Source of the DNA: Ornithinibacter aureus
Lineage (GTDB): Bacteria > Actinomycetota > Actinomycetes > Actinomycetales > Dermatophilaceae
Direction of reading: 5' to 3'
Length of the DNA: 64,000 nucleotides
Assembly: GCF_009858245.1 (NCBI RefSeq)
Contig: NZ_VMSB01000001.1
Span: 806,001-870,000, forward strand
Program-made: the position numbers and the translations under genes
Shown here: positions 43,792-52,893 of the stretch, piece by piece
Layout of the letters: each line of letters opens with the position of its first letter
Position numbering within the stretch: the first letter of the stretch is position 1
The notes under the pieces: model-generated
Told to the model about the DNA's origin: nothing
The model's input: only the letters and a program-made list of their open reading frames with translations
Database searches by the model: none

Positions 43792-43918
43792 GGTCGGCAC
43801 GTTACCGCGTGGCCGACGGTGCCCGCCCGTGCTCGAGCATGCCCGCCCGCTCTCGACCGTGCTCGACCCGACGCATCCGTGGCAACGGTCGTCGGCGGCT
43901 GGTCGCTAGGGTGCCGAC
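43792..43918. promoter_or_regulatory. Symmetric divergent promoters of gcvT and pepA
   Basis: TAACGT (minus, 43804-43799) and TAGGGT (plus, 43907-43912) are each 6-7 nt from the start codons of gcvT and pepA. Both genes have the same start-proximal sequence GTGCCGAC, so the 127-bp region is bounded by an 8-bp inverted repeat. I see no glycine riboswitch fold between them. Confidence 0.55.
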
Positions 43919-45478
43919 ATGACTTCCGTGTCGCTCACCACCCGCACCCCCGCCGAGCTTGCCGTCGACTGCCTGGTCATCGGATCCGTGCGAACTCCCG
44001 ACGGCACCGACCTCGCCACCGGTCACGCCCTGCCCCGCAAAGCCGTCGTCCACCTCCAGGCCGTGCTCGCCGACCTCGAGGCCACCGGCAAGGCCGACGA
44101 GGTCATGCGGGTCGTCGCCGTCCCCGGAGTCAAGGCGACGTCGGTGGTCGTCACCGGCCTCGGCGAGGGCACGTCCCGCCGGGCGACCTACCCGCACACC
44201 GTCCTGCGCTCGGCAGCCGGAGCGGCCCTGCGGACCGTGCGCGGCAAGCGCACCGTCGCCGTCGCCCTGCCCACCCCCGACGTCGAGAGCCTGTCCGCCG
44301 TCGCCGACGGCGCGTATGCCGGGTGCTACGTCTACGACAAGAGCGCACCCCTCGCGGTGGTCGGCACGGCCCGCCGCACGGTGCCCGCCCGCCCCGGCAA
44401 GCCGACCGCGACCGCCGGGCCCACGGCATCCGGCCCGCGGGTTCTCGTCGTCTCCGGTGCCGGGCAGGGGCGTGCCGCCAAGGATGCCGTGACGCGCGCC
44501 GGCATCCTCGGCTCCGCCCGCGACTGGGCCCGAGACCTCGTCAACACTCCCCCGAACTACCTCTACCCCGCGTCCTTCGCGGATGCCGTGAAGAAGCGCG
44601 TCGCGGGGTCGACCGCGCGCGTCACGGTCTCCGTGCTCGACGACAAGGCTCTCGTCAAGGGCGGGTTCGGCGGCATCGTCGGCGTCGGTCAGGGCTCCGT
44701 CCACCCGCCGCGCATCGTGACGATGTCCTACAGCCCGGCCTCACCGAAGGCCTCGGTCGCCCTCGTGGGCAAGGGCATCACCTTCGACTCCGGAGGCCTG
44801 AACATCAAGCCGTCCGCAGGCATGGTGACGATGAAGAGCGACATGGCCGGCGCCGCCGCCGTCACGGCCGCCGTCATCGCCGCCGCCGAGCTCGCCCTGC
44901 CCGTGGCCGTCACCGGCTACCTGTGCCTGGCCGAGAACATGCCGAGCGGCACCGCGCAGCGGCCGAGCGACGTCGTCGTCATGCGCAACGGCACGAGCGT
45001 CGAGATCCTCGACACCGACGCCGAGGGACGCATGGTCCTCGCCGACGGACTGTGCCTGGCCAGCGAGAAGAACCCCGACTGGGTGGTCGACATCGCCACC
45101 CTGACCGGCGCCCAGGTCATCGCGCTCGGCACCGACATCGCGGGTGTCATGGGCAACGACGACGCCTTCCGCTCCCGCGTCGTCGACGCCGCCGACGCCT
45201 CCGGTGAGGGTGCGTGGCCGATGCCGCTGCCCGTCGAGATGCGCGCGAAGCTCGACACACCCACCGCCGACCTGGCGCACAAGGGCGACCGCGACGGCGG
45301 GATGCTCACGGCGGGGATCTTCCTCAAGGAGTTCGTCGGCGAGGGCATCCCGTGGGCCCACGTCGACATCGCCGGGCCGTCGTTCAACGAGAAGGCCCCG
45401 AAGGGTCACACCCCCAAGGGCGGCACCGGCTTCGGCGTGGCGACCCTGCTGGCCCTCGTGGAGTCCAGCGCCGGCTGA
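43919..45478 (+). CDS. pepA: Leucyl aminopeptidase (M17)
   Basis: This is a di-metal cytosolic exopeptidase of 519 residues. The N-terminal macro-like domain is less conserved; the catalytic domain has VGKGITFDSGGLNIKPSAGM, MKSDMAGAAA and the signature DTDAEGRMVLADGL with metal ligands Asp and Glu. It removes N-terminal Leu and other residues from peptides. Start is fixed by the TAGGGT box 6 nt upstream. Confidence 0.94.
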   Translation: MTSVSLTTRTPAELAVDCLVIGSVRTPDGTDLATGHALPRKAVVHLQAVLADLEATGKADEVMRVVAVPGVKATSVVVTGLGEGTSRRATYPHTVLRSAAGAALRTVRGKRTVAVALPTPDVESLSAVADGAYAGCYVYDKSAPLAVVGTARRTVPARPGKPTATAGPTASGPRVLVVSGAGQGRAAKDAVTRAGILGSARDWARDLVNTPPNYLYPASFADAVKKRVAGSTARVTVSVLDDKALVKGGFGGIVGVGQGSVHPPRIVTMSYSPASPKASVALVGKGITFDSGGLNIKPSAGMVTMKSDMAGAAAVTAAVIAAAELALPVAVTGYLCLAENMPSGTAQRPSDVVVMRNGTSVEILDTDAEGRMVLADGLCLASEKNPDWVVDIATLTGAQVIALGTDIAGVMGNDDAFRSRVVDAADASGEGAWPMPLPVEMRAKLDTPTADLAHKGDRDGGMLTAGIFLKEFVGEGIPWAHVDIAGPSFNEKAPKGHTPKGGTGFGVATLLALVESSAG

Positions 45479-45482
45479 GGGA

Positions 45483-45677
45483 TCAGCCGCCGCTCTTGCG
45501 GCGGAACATCTGCTGCGTCGCGCTGGCCTCGGGCCCGTGGGCGTGGTCGACCTTCGAGTGGTCCGAGCGGTCCGAGACGTCTGCGCCGCCGTGGGACTTC
45601 TTCGCGTCCAGGGCTGCGCGGAACTTGGCCTTCACGTCCTCGTCGACGGTGGGGCGCGGCTTCTTCGAGCCTGACAT
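45483..45677 (-). CDS. DUF5302 small protein
   Basis: This is a 64-residue, highly charged protein matching the actinobacterial DUF5302 family (VDEDVKAKFRAALDAKK, then HGPEASATQQMFRRKSGG at the C terminus). A GAAGGAG ribosome site precedes the ATG. Its stop is 4 nt from the convergent pepA stop. Function is unknown. Confidence 0.85.
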   Translation of the reverse strand: MSGSKKPRPTVDEDVKAKFRAALDAKKSHGGADVSDRSDHSKVDHAHGPEASATQQMFRRKSGG

Positions 45678-45794
45678 GGTGCTCCTTCGTTCGGCGGGTG
45701 GTGCACCAACCTTCGCAGACCCGGGCGCCCCGATCGATCGAATTGCCGTCCGCAGCGGGTGGCAGGGCGTCGATGGCGCCGTTCGTCGCTGCCG

Positions 45795-46118
45795 TCAGCG
45801 CTGGTCGGGGCGCCGTTGGCGGGCGGTCCACTGGCGCATGCGAGCCGGGTACCCGGTGAGGTTCACGTCGTAGACGGGGACGTCGAGCGAGCGCGCGACC
45901 TCGAAGGCCACCGGCCGAGAGGGCAGAGCCCTCCGCGTCCACTCCCCGTCGTGGGCGATGAGCACCACGGTCGTCGCGGTGATGTTGGTCGCGGGTTCGA
46001 CGTACGCCTCCACCCCGCGTCGCGACGCCACGAACTCCTGCAGGTGGGCACGGGCACTGGTGAGGTCACCACCACCATGGGGTGCCTGCTTGTCGCGACT
46101 GCGTCTCCACCAAGCCAT
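45795..46118 (-). CDS. Conserved actinobacterial hypothetical protein
   Basis: This is a 107-residue protein starting MAWWRRSRDKQAPHGGGDLT, with a compact alpha/beta core (TTVVLIAHDGEWTRRALPS, VPVYDVNLTGYPARMRQWT). The family is conserved next to lpd in related genomes as far as I recall, but has no assigned role. A TATCGT box lies 6 nt before the ATG. It is divergent from lpd. Confidence 0.72.
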   Translation of the reverse strand: MAWWRRSRDKQAPHGGGDLTSARAHLQEFVASRRGVEAYVEPATNITATTVVLIAHDGEWTRRALPSRPVAFEVARSLDVPVYDVNLTGYPARMRQWTARQRRPDQR

Positions 46119-46124
46119 GACGAC

Positions 46125-46130
46125 ACGATA
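46125..46130 (-). promoter_or_regulatory. -10 box TATCGT for hypothetical gene
   Basis: On the minus strand TATCGT is 6 nt from the ATG at 46118, fitting a leaderless message and fixing this start rather than longer ones inside lpd. Confidence 0.5.
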
Positions 46131-46190
46131 AGCGCTCAGGGAGTGACAGGATGCTCGCAGGCGCCCCACCCACGCGCGAAGGAGCAGCTC

Positions 46191-47573
46191 ATGCCGGCCA
46201 CCGCCGAACCCACCCATGACGTCGTCGTCCTCGGAGGTGGCAGCGGCGGCTACGCCTGCGCGCTGCGCGCCGCCGAGCTCGGCCTGAGCGCCGCCCTCGT
46301 CGAGAAGGACCTCCTCGGCGGCACCTGCCTGCACCGGGGCTGCATCCCCACCAAGGCGCTGCTGCACGCGGCCGAGGTCGCCGACTCGGCCCGTGAAGCC
46401 ATCCGCTTCGGGGTGCGCGCGACGCTCGAGGGCGTCGACCTGCCGGGTGTCACCGCCTACCGCGAAGGCGTCGTGAGCCGGCTGCACAAGGGCCTTCAGG
46501 GCCTGGTGTCCTCACGCAAGGTCGACTACGTCCAGGGTGAGGGTCGTCTCGAGGGTGAGCGCACCGTCGTCGTCGGCGACCGGCGCCTCGTCGGCCGCCA
46601 CGTCGTGCTGGCCACCGGCTCGTACGCCCGGACCCTGCCGGGGCTCGAGCTGGGTGGCCCGATCATGACCAGCGACGGCGCCCTCGCGCTGACCGAGGTG
46701 CCCAAGAGCGTCATCGTGCTCGGCGGGGGTGTCATCGGCGTCGAGTTCGCCTCCGTCATGCGCTCGTTCGGCGCCGACGTGACGATCGTCGAAGCACTCC
46801 CCCGGCTCGTCGCCGCGGAGGACCCGGCGGTCAGCACCGCGCTGGAACGCGCGTTCAAGAAGCGCGGCATCGCCTTGCGCACCGGAGCGCGCTTCGAGTC
46901 GGCCACCCCGACCGAGAACGGGGTCACCGTGCGCCTCGAGGGCGGTGACGAGCTGAGCGCCGACGTGCTGCTCGTCGCCGTCGGGCGAGGACCGTCGACC
47001 GCCGGGTTGGGATTCGAGGATGCCGGGGTGAGCATCGAGCGCGGATTCGTCATCACCGACGAGCGCTGCCGCACCTCGGTCGACGGGGTCTACGCCGTCG
47101 GCGACATCGTGCCCGGGCTCCAGCTCGCCCACCGCGGCTTCGCCCAGGGCATCTTCGTGGCCGAGGACATCGCCGGGCTGGATCCGATGCCGCTCGTGGA
47201 GTCGTCCATCCCCCGGGTCACGTACTGCGAGCCCGAGATCGCGTCGGTGGGGCTGACCCAGGCCCAGGCCACGGAGCAGTACGGCGACCGGGTCGAGACC
47301 TACGAGTACAACCTCGGCGGCAATGGCAAGTCCCAGATCCTGCGCACCCAGGGCTTCGTGAAGCTCGTGCGGGTCAAGGACGGCCCGGTCGTCGGCGTCC
47401 ACATGGTCGGTTCACGCATGGGTGAGCAGATCGGGGAGGCTCAGTTGATCGTCTCGTGGGAGGCCCATGCCGAGGACGTCGCGGCTCTGCTGCACGCCCA
47501 CCCGACCCAGAACGAAGCCCTCGGCGAAGCCCATCTGGCGCTCGCTGGGAAACCGCTGCACGCACACAACTAG
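46191..47573 (+). CDS. lpdA: Dihydrolipoyl dehydrogenase (E3)
   Basis: This flavoprotein reoxidises dihydrolipoamide of 2-oxoacid dehydrogenase complexes and the glycine cleavage system. The 460-residue protein has an FAD motif VVLGGGSGGYACALRAAELG, redox disulfide GGTCLHRGCIPTK, the NAD motif VIVLGGGVIGVEFASVMRS, TSVDGVYAVGDI and the C-terminal HAHPTQNEALGEA with the active-site His-Glu of the partner subunit. GAAGGAG precedes the ATG. sucB follows 39 nt later. Confidence 0.95.
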   Translation: MPATAEPTHDVVVLGGGSGGYACALRAAELGLSAALVEKDLLGGTCLHRGCIPTKALLHAAEVADSAREAIRFGVRATLEGVDLPGVTAYREGVVSRLHKGLQGLVSSRKVDYVQGEGRLEGERTVVVGDRRLVGRHVVLATGSYARTLPGLELGGPIMTSDGALALTEVPKSVIVLGGGVIGVEFASVMRSFGADVTIVEALPRLVAAEDPAVSTALERAFKKRGIALRTGARFESATPTENGVTVRLEGGDELSADVLLVAVGRGPSTAGLGFEDAGVSIERGFVITDERCRTSVDGVYAVGDIVPGLQLAHRGFAQGIFVAEDIAGLDPMPLVESSIPRVTYCEPEIASVGLTQAQATEQYGDRVETYEYNLGGNGKSQILRTQGFVKLVRVKDGPVVGVHMVGSRMGEQIGEAQLIVSWEAHAEDVAALLHAHPTQNEALGEAHLALAGKPLHAHN

Positions 47574-47612
47574 AGTGGTCAACGTCACCGCCTACAAAGG
47601 AGAGCTGTCCCG

Positions 47613-49472
47613 ATGTCAGAACGCGTGAAGATGCCTGCGCTCGGCGAGTCCGTCACCGAAGGGACCGTGACGCGCTGGCTCAAGGGGGTCGGCGACACCG
47701 TCGAGATCGACGAGCCACTGCTCGAGGTCTCGACCGACAAGGTCGACACCGAGATCCCCTCGCCCGTCGCCGGCACGCTCCAGGAGATCCTGGTGCAGGA
47801 GGACGACACCGTCCCCGTCGGTGCTGACCTCGCGGTCATCGGTGACGGCGACGCGCCTGCGGCGAGCGAGCCCGAGGCCGCACCGGCTGAGGCCGCGCCC
47901 GCCGAGGCTGCGCCCGAGCCGGCACCCGTCGAGGCAGAGGCTGCACCTGCCGAAGCCGGCCCGGCGCAGAGCGCACCGGCGCAGGAGGCCGCACCGCAGA
48001 GCTCTGCCGAGGCGTCGTCCGCTGGCGACAGCGGCGGCGACGGCGTCAGCGGCGACGGCACCACCGTGACCATGCCGGCCCTCGGCGAGTCGGTCACCGA
48101 GGGCACCGTCACCCGCTGGCTGAAGCAGGAGGGTGACGACGTCGAGGTCGACGAGCCGCTGCTCGAGGTCTCGACCGACAAGGTCGACACCGAGATCCCC
48201 TCCCCCGTGGCCGGCACGCTCACCAAGATCCTCGTCCAGGAGGACGACACCGTCCCGGTCGGCGCTGACCTGGCGGTCATCGGTGGTTCCGGCGGTGGCT
48301 CCGCTGCCGATGCACCTGCGCAGGCTCCCGCTCCGGCTCCCGAGCCTGCTGCTGCCGCACCGGCACCGGCTGCTCCTGCGCCCGCACCGGCAGCACCTGC
48401 CCCCGCACCGGCAGCACCTGCCCCCGCGCCTGCTGCTCCGGCACCCGCGCCTGCTGCCCCTGCTCCCGCCGCACCGGCACCGGCACCGGCAGCAGCCGCT
48501 CCTGCGAGCAGCGACGACTCCGATGGTCGCGACGCCGCGGCCTACGTCACGCCGCTGGTGCGCAAGCTCGCAGCCGACCACGGCATCGACCTCGCGACGT
48601 TGACCGGCACCGGCATCGGCGGCCGCATCCGCAAGCAGGACGTCATGGCGGCCGCCGAGGCCAAGAAGGCCCCGGCTCCCGCCCCCGAGGCACCGGCGGC
48701 ACCTGCGGCGGCCGCGCCCTCCGCCCCGGCCAAGGCACCCGCAGCCACGGACTCGCGCCGGGGCACCACCGAGAAGATGTCCCGTCTGCGCCAGACCATC
48801 GCCCGCCGCATGGTCGAGTCGCTCCAGGTCTCGGCCCAGCTCACCACGGTCGTCGAGGTCGACGTCACCCGCATCGCCAAGCTGCGCGACCGGGCCAAGG
48901 CCGACTTCGCCGCTCGTGAGGGCACCAAGTTGAGCTTCCTGCCGTTCTTCGCGCTCGCCGCCGTCGAGGCCCTCAAGGCGCACCCGACGGTCAACGCGAG
49001 CCTCGACGGCGACCAGGTGACGTACTACGGCGCCGAGCACCTCGGTGTCGCGGTCGACACCGAGAAGGGCCTGCTCGTCCCGGTGCTGAAGAACGCGGGT
49101 GACCTCAACATCGCCGGACTGGCGCGCGGCATCTCCGACGTCGCCGAGCGCACGCGCAACAACAAGATCATGCCGGACGACCTGTCCGGTGGGACCTTCA
49201 CCATCACCAACACCGGTTCGCGCGGCGCACTGTTCGACACCCCGATCATCAACCAGCCGCAGGTCGCGATCCTCGGCACCGGTTCGGTGGTCCGCCGCCC
49301 CGTCGTGGTCATGACCGAGGACGGTGGCGAGACGATCGCCATCCGCTCGATGGTCTACCTGGCGCTGTCCTACGACCACCGCATCGTCGATGGTGCGGAT
49401 GCCGCCCGCTTCCTCACGACGATGAAGCAGCGTCTCGAGGAAGGCGCCTTCGAGGCCGACCTGGGACTGTGA
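47613..49472 (+). CDS. sucB: 2-oxoglutarate dehydrogenase E2 (dihydrolipoamide succinyltransferase), two lipoyl domains
   Basis: This is the E2 core of a 2-oxoacid dehydrogenase. Its 619 residues hold two N-terminal lipoyl domains, each with the lipoylation site [14 protein letters not shown] (residues about 37-50 and 187-200), a long Ala/Pro linker, a peripheral-subunit-binding domain ([16 protein letters not shown]) and a C-terminal acyltransferase domain ending [16 protein letters not shown] with the catalytic His and Asp. The succinyl assignment follows actinobacterial usage; an acetyl or branched-chain role is possible. A GGAG site precedes the ATG. Confidence 0.9.
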   Translation: MSERVKMPALGESVTEGTVTRWLKGVGDTVEIDEPLLEVSTDKVDTEIPSPVAGTLQEILVQEDDTVPVGADLAVIGDGDAPAASEPEAAPAEAAPAEAAPEPAPVEAEAAPAEAGPAQSAPAQEAAPQSSAEASSAGDSGGDGVSGDGTTVTMPALGESVTEGTVTRWLKQEGDDVEVDEPLLEVSTDKVDTEIPSPVAGTLTKILVQEDDTVPVGADLAVIGGSGGGSAADAPAQAPAPAPEPAAAAPAPAAPAPAPAAPAPAPAAPAPAPAAPAPAPAAPAPAAPAPAPAAAAPASSDDSDGRDAAAYVTPLVRKLAADHGIDLATLTGTGIGGRIRKQDVMAAAEAKKAPAPAPEAPAAPAAAAPSAPAKAPAATDSRRGTTEKMSRLRQTIARRMVESLQVSAQLTTVVEVDVTRIAKLRDRAKADFAAREGTKLSFLPFFALAAVEALKAHPTVNASLDGDQVTYYGAEHLGVAVDTEKGLLVPVLKNAGDLNIAGLARGISDVAERTRNNKIMPDDLSGGTFTITNTGSRGALFDTPIINQPQVAILGTGSVVRRPVVVMTEDGGETIAIRSMVYLALSYDHRIVDGADAARFLTTMKQRLEEGAFEADLGL

Positions 49473-49515
49473 TGTCATCTCGTCGAGCACTGACCGGCAC
49501 CGTGCGGAGGACCAG

Positions 49516-50406
49516 GTGAAGCGCATCGCGGTCACCGGCTCCTCGGGCCTGATCGGCACCGCCGTCGTCGCCGCGCTGCGTGAGCGCGGCGACGACGTGG
49601 TGCGCTTCGTGCGCCGCCCCGCCCAGGGGCGTGACGAGGTGCAGTGGGACCCGACGAGCCGAACCCTGGACCCGCGGGCCCTCGATGGCGTCGACGGCAT
49701 CGTCCACCTCGCCGGGGCGGGAGTCGGCGACAAGCGCTGGTCCCCGGCGTACAAGCGCGAGATCCTCGCGTCGCGAACCGACACCACCCACGCACTGGCC
49801 ACCGCCATCGCCCAGGTGCAGCACCCGGTGCGTTTCGTCTCGGGGTCGGCCGTGGGCTACTACGGCAACCGCGGGGACGAGCCGCTCACCGAGGCCAGCG
49901 CGCCGGGCGAGGGATTCCTCACCGACGTCGTGCTGGCCTGGGAGGCCAGCGCGGCTCCCGCGGTGGATGCCGGGGCGTCGGTCGCGCTGGCCCGCACCGG
50001 CATCGTCCTCGCGCGTCAGGGCGGCGCGATGGAGCGACTGCTGCAACTCGCCCGGTTCGGGCTGGCCGGGCCGCTCGGCTCAGGGAAGCAGTACTGGCCG
50101 TGGATCACGCTGGACGACGAGGTCGGTGCCCTGCTGCACCTGCTCGACCGCGACGACATCACCGGCCCGGTCAACCTCTCAGCCCCCGAACCGGCACGCC
50201 AGCGCGACATCGTCTCGGCCATCGGGCGCGCCCTGAACCGTCCGACGATCCTGCCCGCACCCTCGCCCGCCCTGCGCATCGTGCTCGGCGAGTTCGCCAC
50301 CGAGATCCTCGGGAGTCAGCGCATCGTCGGTGAGGTGCTCGCGGCGAGTGGTTACGAGTTCACCCACCCCGACCTCGAGGGCGCTGCCCGCTGGCTCGTC
50401 AGCTGA
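49516..50406 (+). CDS. TIGR01777 family NAD(P)-dependent epimerase
   Basis: This is an extended short-chain dehydrogenase-like protein of 296 residues. It has IAVTGSSGLIGTAVVAALRE, VRFVSGSAVGYYGNRGDEPL and the C-terminal DUF1731 part (PAPSPALRIVLGEFATEIL). The YxxxK is changed to the YYG form typical of this family. The substrate is unknown, although it follows E2/E3 in many actinobacteria. GGAGG precedes the GTG. The last 8 bp overlap the convergent kinase. Confidence 0.88.
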   Translation: MKRIAVTGSSGLIGTAVVAALRERGDDVVRFVRRPAQGRDEVQWDPTSRTLDPRALDGVDGIVHLAGAGVGDKRWSPAYKREILASRTDTTHALATAIAQVQHPVRFVSGSAVGYYGNRGDEPLTEASAPGEGFLTDVVLAWEASAAPAVDAGASVALARTGIVLARQGGAMERLLQLARFGLAGPLGSGKQYWPWITLDDEVGALLHLLDRDDITGPVNLSAPEPARQRDIVSAIGRALNRPTILPAPSPALRIVLGEFATEILGSQRIVGEVLAASGYEFTHPDLEGAARWLVS

Positions 50407-52009
50407 CCGGGCGGATGGCGCTGATCCGCCACCCGGACTGGGTGAGGACGAGGTCGACGAACACCTCCCCGCCCTCCTGCGCGGGTTGCGGCTGCGATCC
50501 GTCACGGCCGACGACGGAGTAGGCACTGGCGTCGATGCGGGCCTGTACGACGGCCGCCCGCGCGTCACCTGAGACATGGCGCGCGCCGACGACCTCGTAG
50601 CGCAGACCCGAATAGCGCAGGCCGCGCCGGGCGATCTGCGTGACCGCAGCGGTGTCTCGTGCGGCCGCCGTCGAGCCCGGCGCCACGGCACCGTGCAGCA
50701 TCGCCGCAGTCGCCTCCCGGAAGGCCCCGGCCCGGGCCTCGGCGAGCACCGCGAGCAGTTCCTGCGGGCGCTCCCGCGGGGCCACCGGGTCCACCCTGGG
50801 ATCAGCGGCAGCCGTCGGCCTCACCTGTGCTGGGCTGCGCTCCGGCGTGACCGACGACCGCACGGCCAGCGACTGCACGGCCGACGGCTGCACCATCGAC
50901 GGCGCCGGTCGAGCCTCGGCTGATCCGCCGTCCCTGCCGAGCACGGTGACGGCCACGACGAGCGCGACGGCGAGAATGGCGGCGCCAGCGGCCGTCACCG
51001 CGACCCGAGCGACGCCCGCTCCGGTCCGAGTCGACGGCTCGCTGTGCCGACCGGGCCCCCGGCGCTGCCCGAGCGAGATCGACGTCAGCGCTGCAGCACC
51101 GCGTCTCGCGACGCGCGCCCGCCCGAGTCGCCACCGTGACGGCGGCTCGGGCGCCGCTGCCTCGCCGGCGGCCGCTCGCAGCCGATAGGTCACCGCGCTG
51201 ACCTCGTCACCCCCACGAACGAGGTCGAGCGGTGTCGCGGTGGCCGCCTGGAACAGCAGCCAGCCGAGCCCGTCGGCATCCGGGCGACCCGCCGGTTCGG
51301 GGGACAGGGCCGCCTCGAGGGCCTGCACCAGCGCCGCAGCAGACTGCCCCGCACGGCTGACGTCGGCGAGCGCCGGGCGCAACCCCGGTGCACCGGGCAC
51401 GCTGCCGGTGAGGCAGAGCCACCCCAGGGCGCCGACCCCGTAGACGTCCGACGCCGGTGACGGGTCGCCGCCCATGACGACTTCGGGCGCGACGTATCCG
51501 TCGGTGCCCCACACCCCCGGGGAGATGTCACCGAGCACGTGGCCCAGACCGAGGTCGCCGAGCACGGGCCGGCCGTCGAGGTCGAGCAGCACGTTTCCCG
51601 GGGAGACATCACCGTGGACGACACCGAGACCGTGCAGGCGCCCCAGCGCCGAGGCCACCGGAGCCAGCGCCGTGACGACCTCCCCGGCGGTCAGGTGCCC
51701 GCGCTGTCGCACGAGCGCGTCCAGCGACCCACCGCGAAGGTGCGGCATGACCAGCGCCACCCGGCCATCAGCCAGGCCGACGACCGAGTCGATCTCGACG
51801 ATGTGCGCTGACGCCGCGGCCGCCGACACCGCCGCCTCGCGTGCCGCGGCCTCGACCTCCCGCAGGCCGGCCTGCACCACCTTGATCGCGACCCGCCGAC
51901 CATCGGGCAGCGACACCCCTGCCCAGACCTCGCTCGTGCCGCCCCGCGCCAGGAGTTCCCCCACCTCGAACCCCGACACCTGCGGCGGCTGCGTCCCCTC
52001 CTCGTCCAT
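50399..52009 (-). CDS. Membrane-anchored Ser/Thr protein kinase
   Basis: This is a 536-residue protein with an N-terminal Hanks-type kinase domain, a helix (AAILAVALVVAVTVLG around residues 340-360) and an extracellular C-terminal domain with an NTF2-like look (AARDTAAVTQIARRGLRYSG). Kinase motifs: Gly loop LLARGGTSEVWAG, VAIKVV lysine, catalytic loop VVHGDVSPGNVLL, DLG in place of DFG, and YVAPEVV. The HRD arginine is Gly, so activation-loop regulation may be absent. The extracellular signal is unknown. Confidence 0.87.
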   Translation of the reverse strand: MDEEGTQPPQVSGFEVGELLARGGTSEVWAGVSLPDGRRVAIKVVQAGLREVEAAAREAAVSAAAASAHIVEIDSVVGLADGRVALVMPHLRGGSLDALVRQRGHLTAGEVVTALAPVASALGRLHGLGVVHGDVSPGNVLLDLDGRPVLGDLGLGHVLGDISPGVWGTDGYVAPEVVMGGDPSPASDVYGVGALGWLCLTGSVPGAPGLRPALADVSRAGQSAAALVQALEAALSPEPAGRPDADGLGWLLFQAATATPLDLVRGGDEVSAVTYRLRAAAGEAAAPEPPSRWRLGRARVARRGAAALTSISLGQRRGPGRHSEPSTRTGAGVARVAVTAAGAAILAVALVVAVTVLGRDGGSAEARPAPSMVQPSAVQSLAVRSSVTPERSPAQVRPTAAADPRVDPVAPRERPQELLAVLAEARAGAFREATAAMLHGAVAPGSTAAARDTAAVTQIARRGLRYSGLRYEVVGARHVSGDARAAVVQARIDASAYSVVGRDGSQPQPAQEGGEVFVDLVLTQSGWRISAIRPVS

Positions 52010-52075
52010 GCCCCCACTGTGCCGTGTTTCGCGAGAGCGCCCCGAGAGTTTTCCACAGGCACCCCGCCAGGCGGC

Positions 52076-52081
52076 TACCGT
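52076..52081 (+). promoter_or_regulatory. -10 box TACCGT for the peptidase S51-like gene
   Basis: TACCGT, 7 nt, then the ATG at 52089. It lies in the 79-bp gap with the divergent kinase. Confidence 0.55.
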
Positions 52082-52088
52082 CGTGCCC

Positions 52089-52829
52089 ATGACTGCCGAC
52101 GCCCCGACCATCGTCGCCACCTCGGGTGGCTTCCGTTACGGACACCGCACGGATGTCGAGTTCGACGCGCTCGTGCACCACGCGGTCGACCTCTCGGGCG
52201 TCCACGGGCGGCGACCACGCGTCACCTACGTCGGCACGGCATCCGGCGATCCCCGCTTCATGAACTACCGCGTCATCGAGGCCGGGCGCGTCGCCGGGTT
52301 CGACGTCACGTGCCTGGACCTGTTCCCCATGCCGAACCTCGACGACGTCCCCGGGCACCTGCTCGAGGCCGATGTCGTGTGGGTCGGTGGCGGCTCGGTC
52401 GCGAACCTCCTCGCGGTGTGGGACGTGCACGACCTGCGACCGGCGATGCGCGCCGCCTGGGAGGCCGGTGTCGTGCTCGGTGGCGTGTCTGCTGGGTCGA
52501 TCTGCTGGTACCTCGGCGGCTGCACCGACTCCTTCGGCCCCGACCTGCGCGCGGTAGCCAACGGTCTCGGCCTGCTCCCCTACGGCAGCGGCGTGCACTA
52601 CGACTCCGAGGAGCGCCGCCGCCCGACGATCCACGCCCTCGTGGGTGACGGCACGCTCCCGACGACGCACTGCACCGACGACGGCGTGGGCCTGGTCTAC
52701 CGCGGCACCGAGCTCGTCGAGGCGGTCAGCGAGGTCGGCGGCAAGGGCGCCTTCATCGTGACCCGCGACGGTGACGGCGACGGCATCCACGAGGAGCGCG
52801 TCGAACCTCGCCGCCTGCCCTCCCCCTGA
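52089..52829 (+). CDS. Peptidase E-like protein (S51 / glutamine amidotransferase-like)
   Basis: This is a 246-residue class I amidotransferase-fold protein. The nucleophile elbow is LGGVSAGSICWYLGG with Ser, as in alpha-aspartyl dipeptidase PepE. WVGGGSVANLLA and HYDSEERRRP are family segments. It may hydrolyse Asp-dipeptides or cyanophycin-like peptides. Its promoter and gene are divergent from the kinase. Confidence 0.87.
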   Translation: MTADAPTIVATSGGFRYGHRTDVEFDALVHHAVDLSGVHGRRPRVTYVGTASGDPRFMNYRVIEAGRVAGFDVTCLDLFPMPNLDDVPGHLLEADVVWVGGGSVANLLAVWDVHDLRPAMRAAWEAGVVLGGVSAGSICWYLGGCTDSFGPDLRAVANGLGLLPYGSGVHYDSEERRRPTIHALVGDGTLPTTHCTDDGVGLVYRGTELVEAVSEVGGKGAFIVTRDGDGDGIHEERVEPRRLPSP

Positions 52830-52841
52830 CCACGACTCATA

Positions 52842-52876
52842 GCACTCCAGCCACCTCGTGCAGGTGGCTGGAGTGC
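52842..52876 (+). terminator. Perfect 15-bp hairpin between convergent genes
   Basis: GCACTCCAGCCACCT, 5-nt loop CGTGC, and the exact complement follow the peptidase E gene by 12 bp and lie 18 bp from the convergent oxidoreductase stop. It is a bidirectional terminator without T-run. Confidence 0.78.
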
Positions 52877-52893
52877 AAGAAGTGCGGATGCCG

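Noticed and set aside
43792-43918. Glycine riboswitch before gcvT
   Set aside because: The -10 box lies 7 nt from the start codon, so there is no leader to hold a riboswitch, and no tandem aptamer fold is visible.
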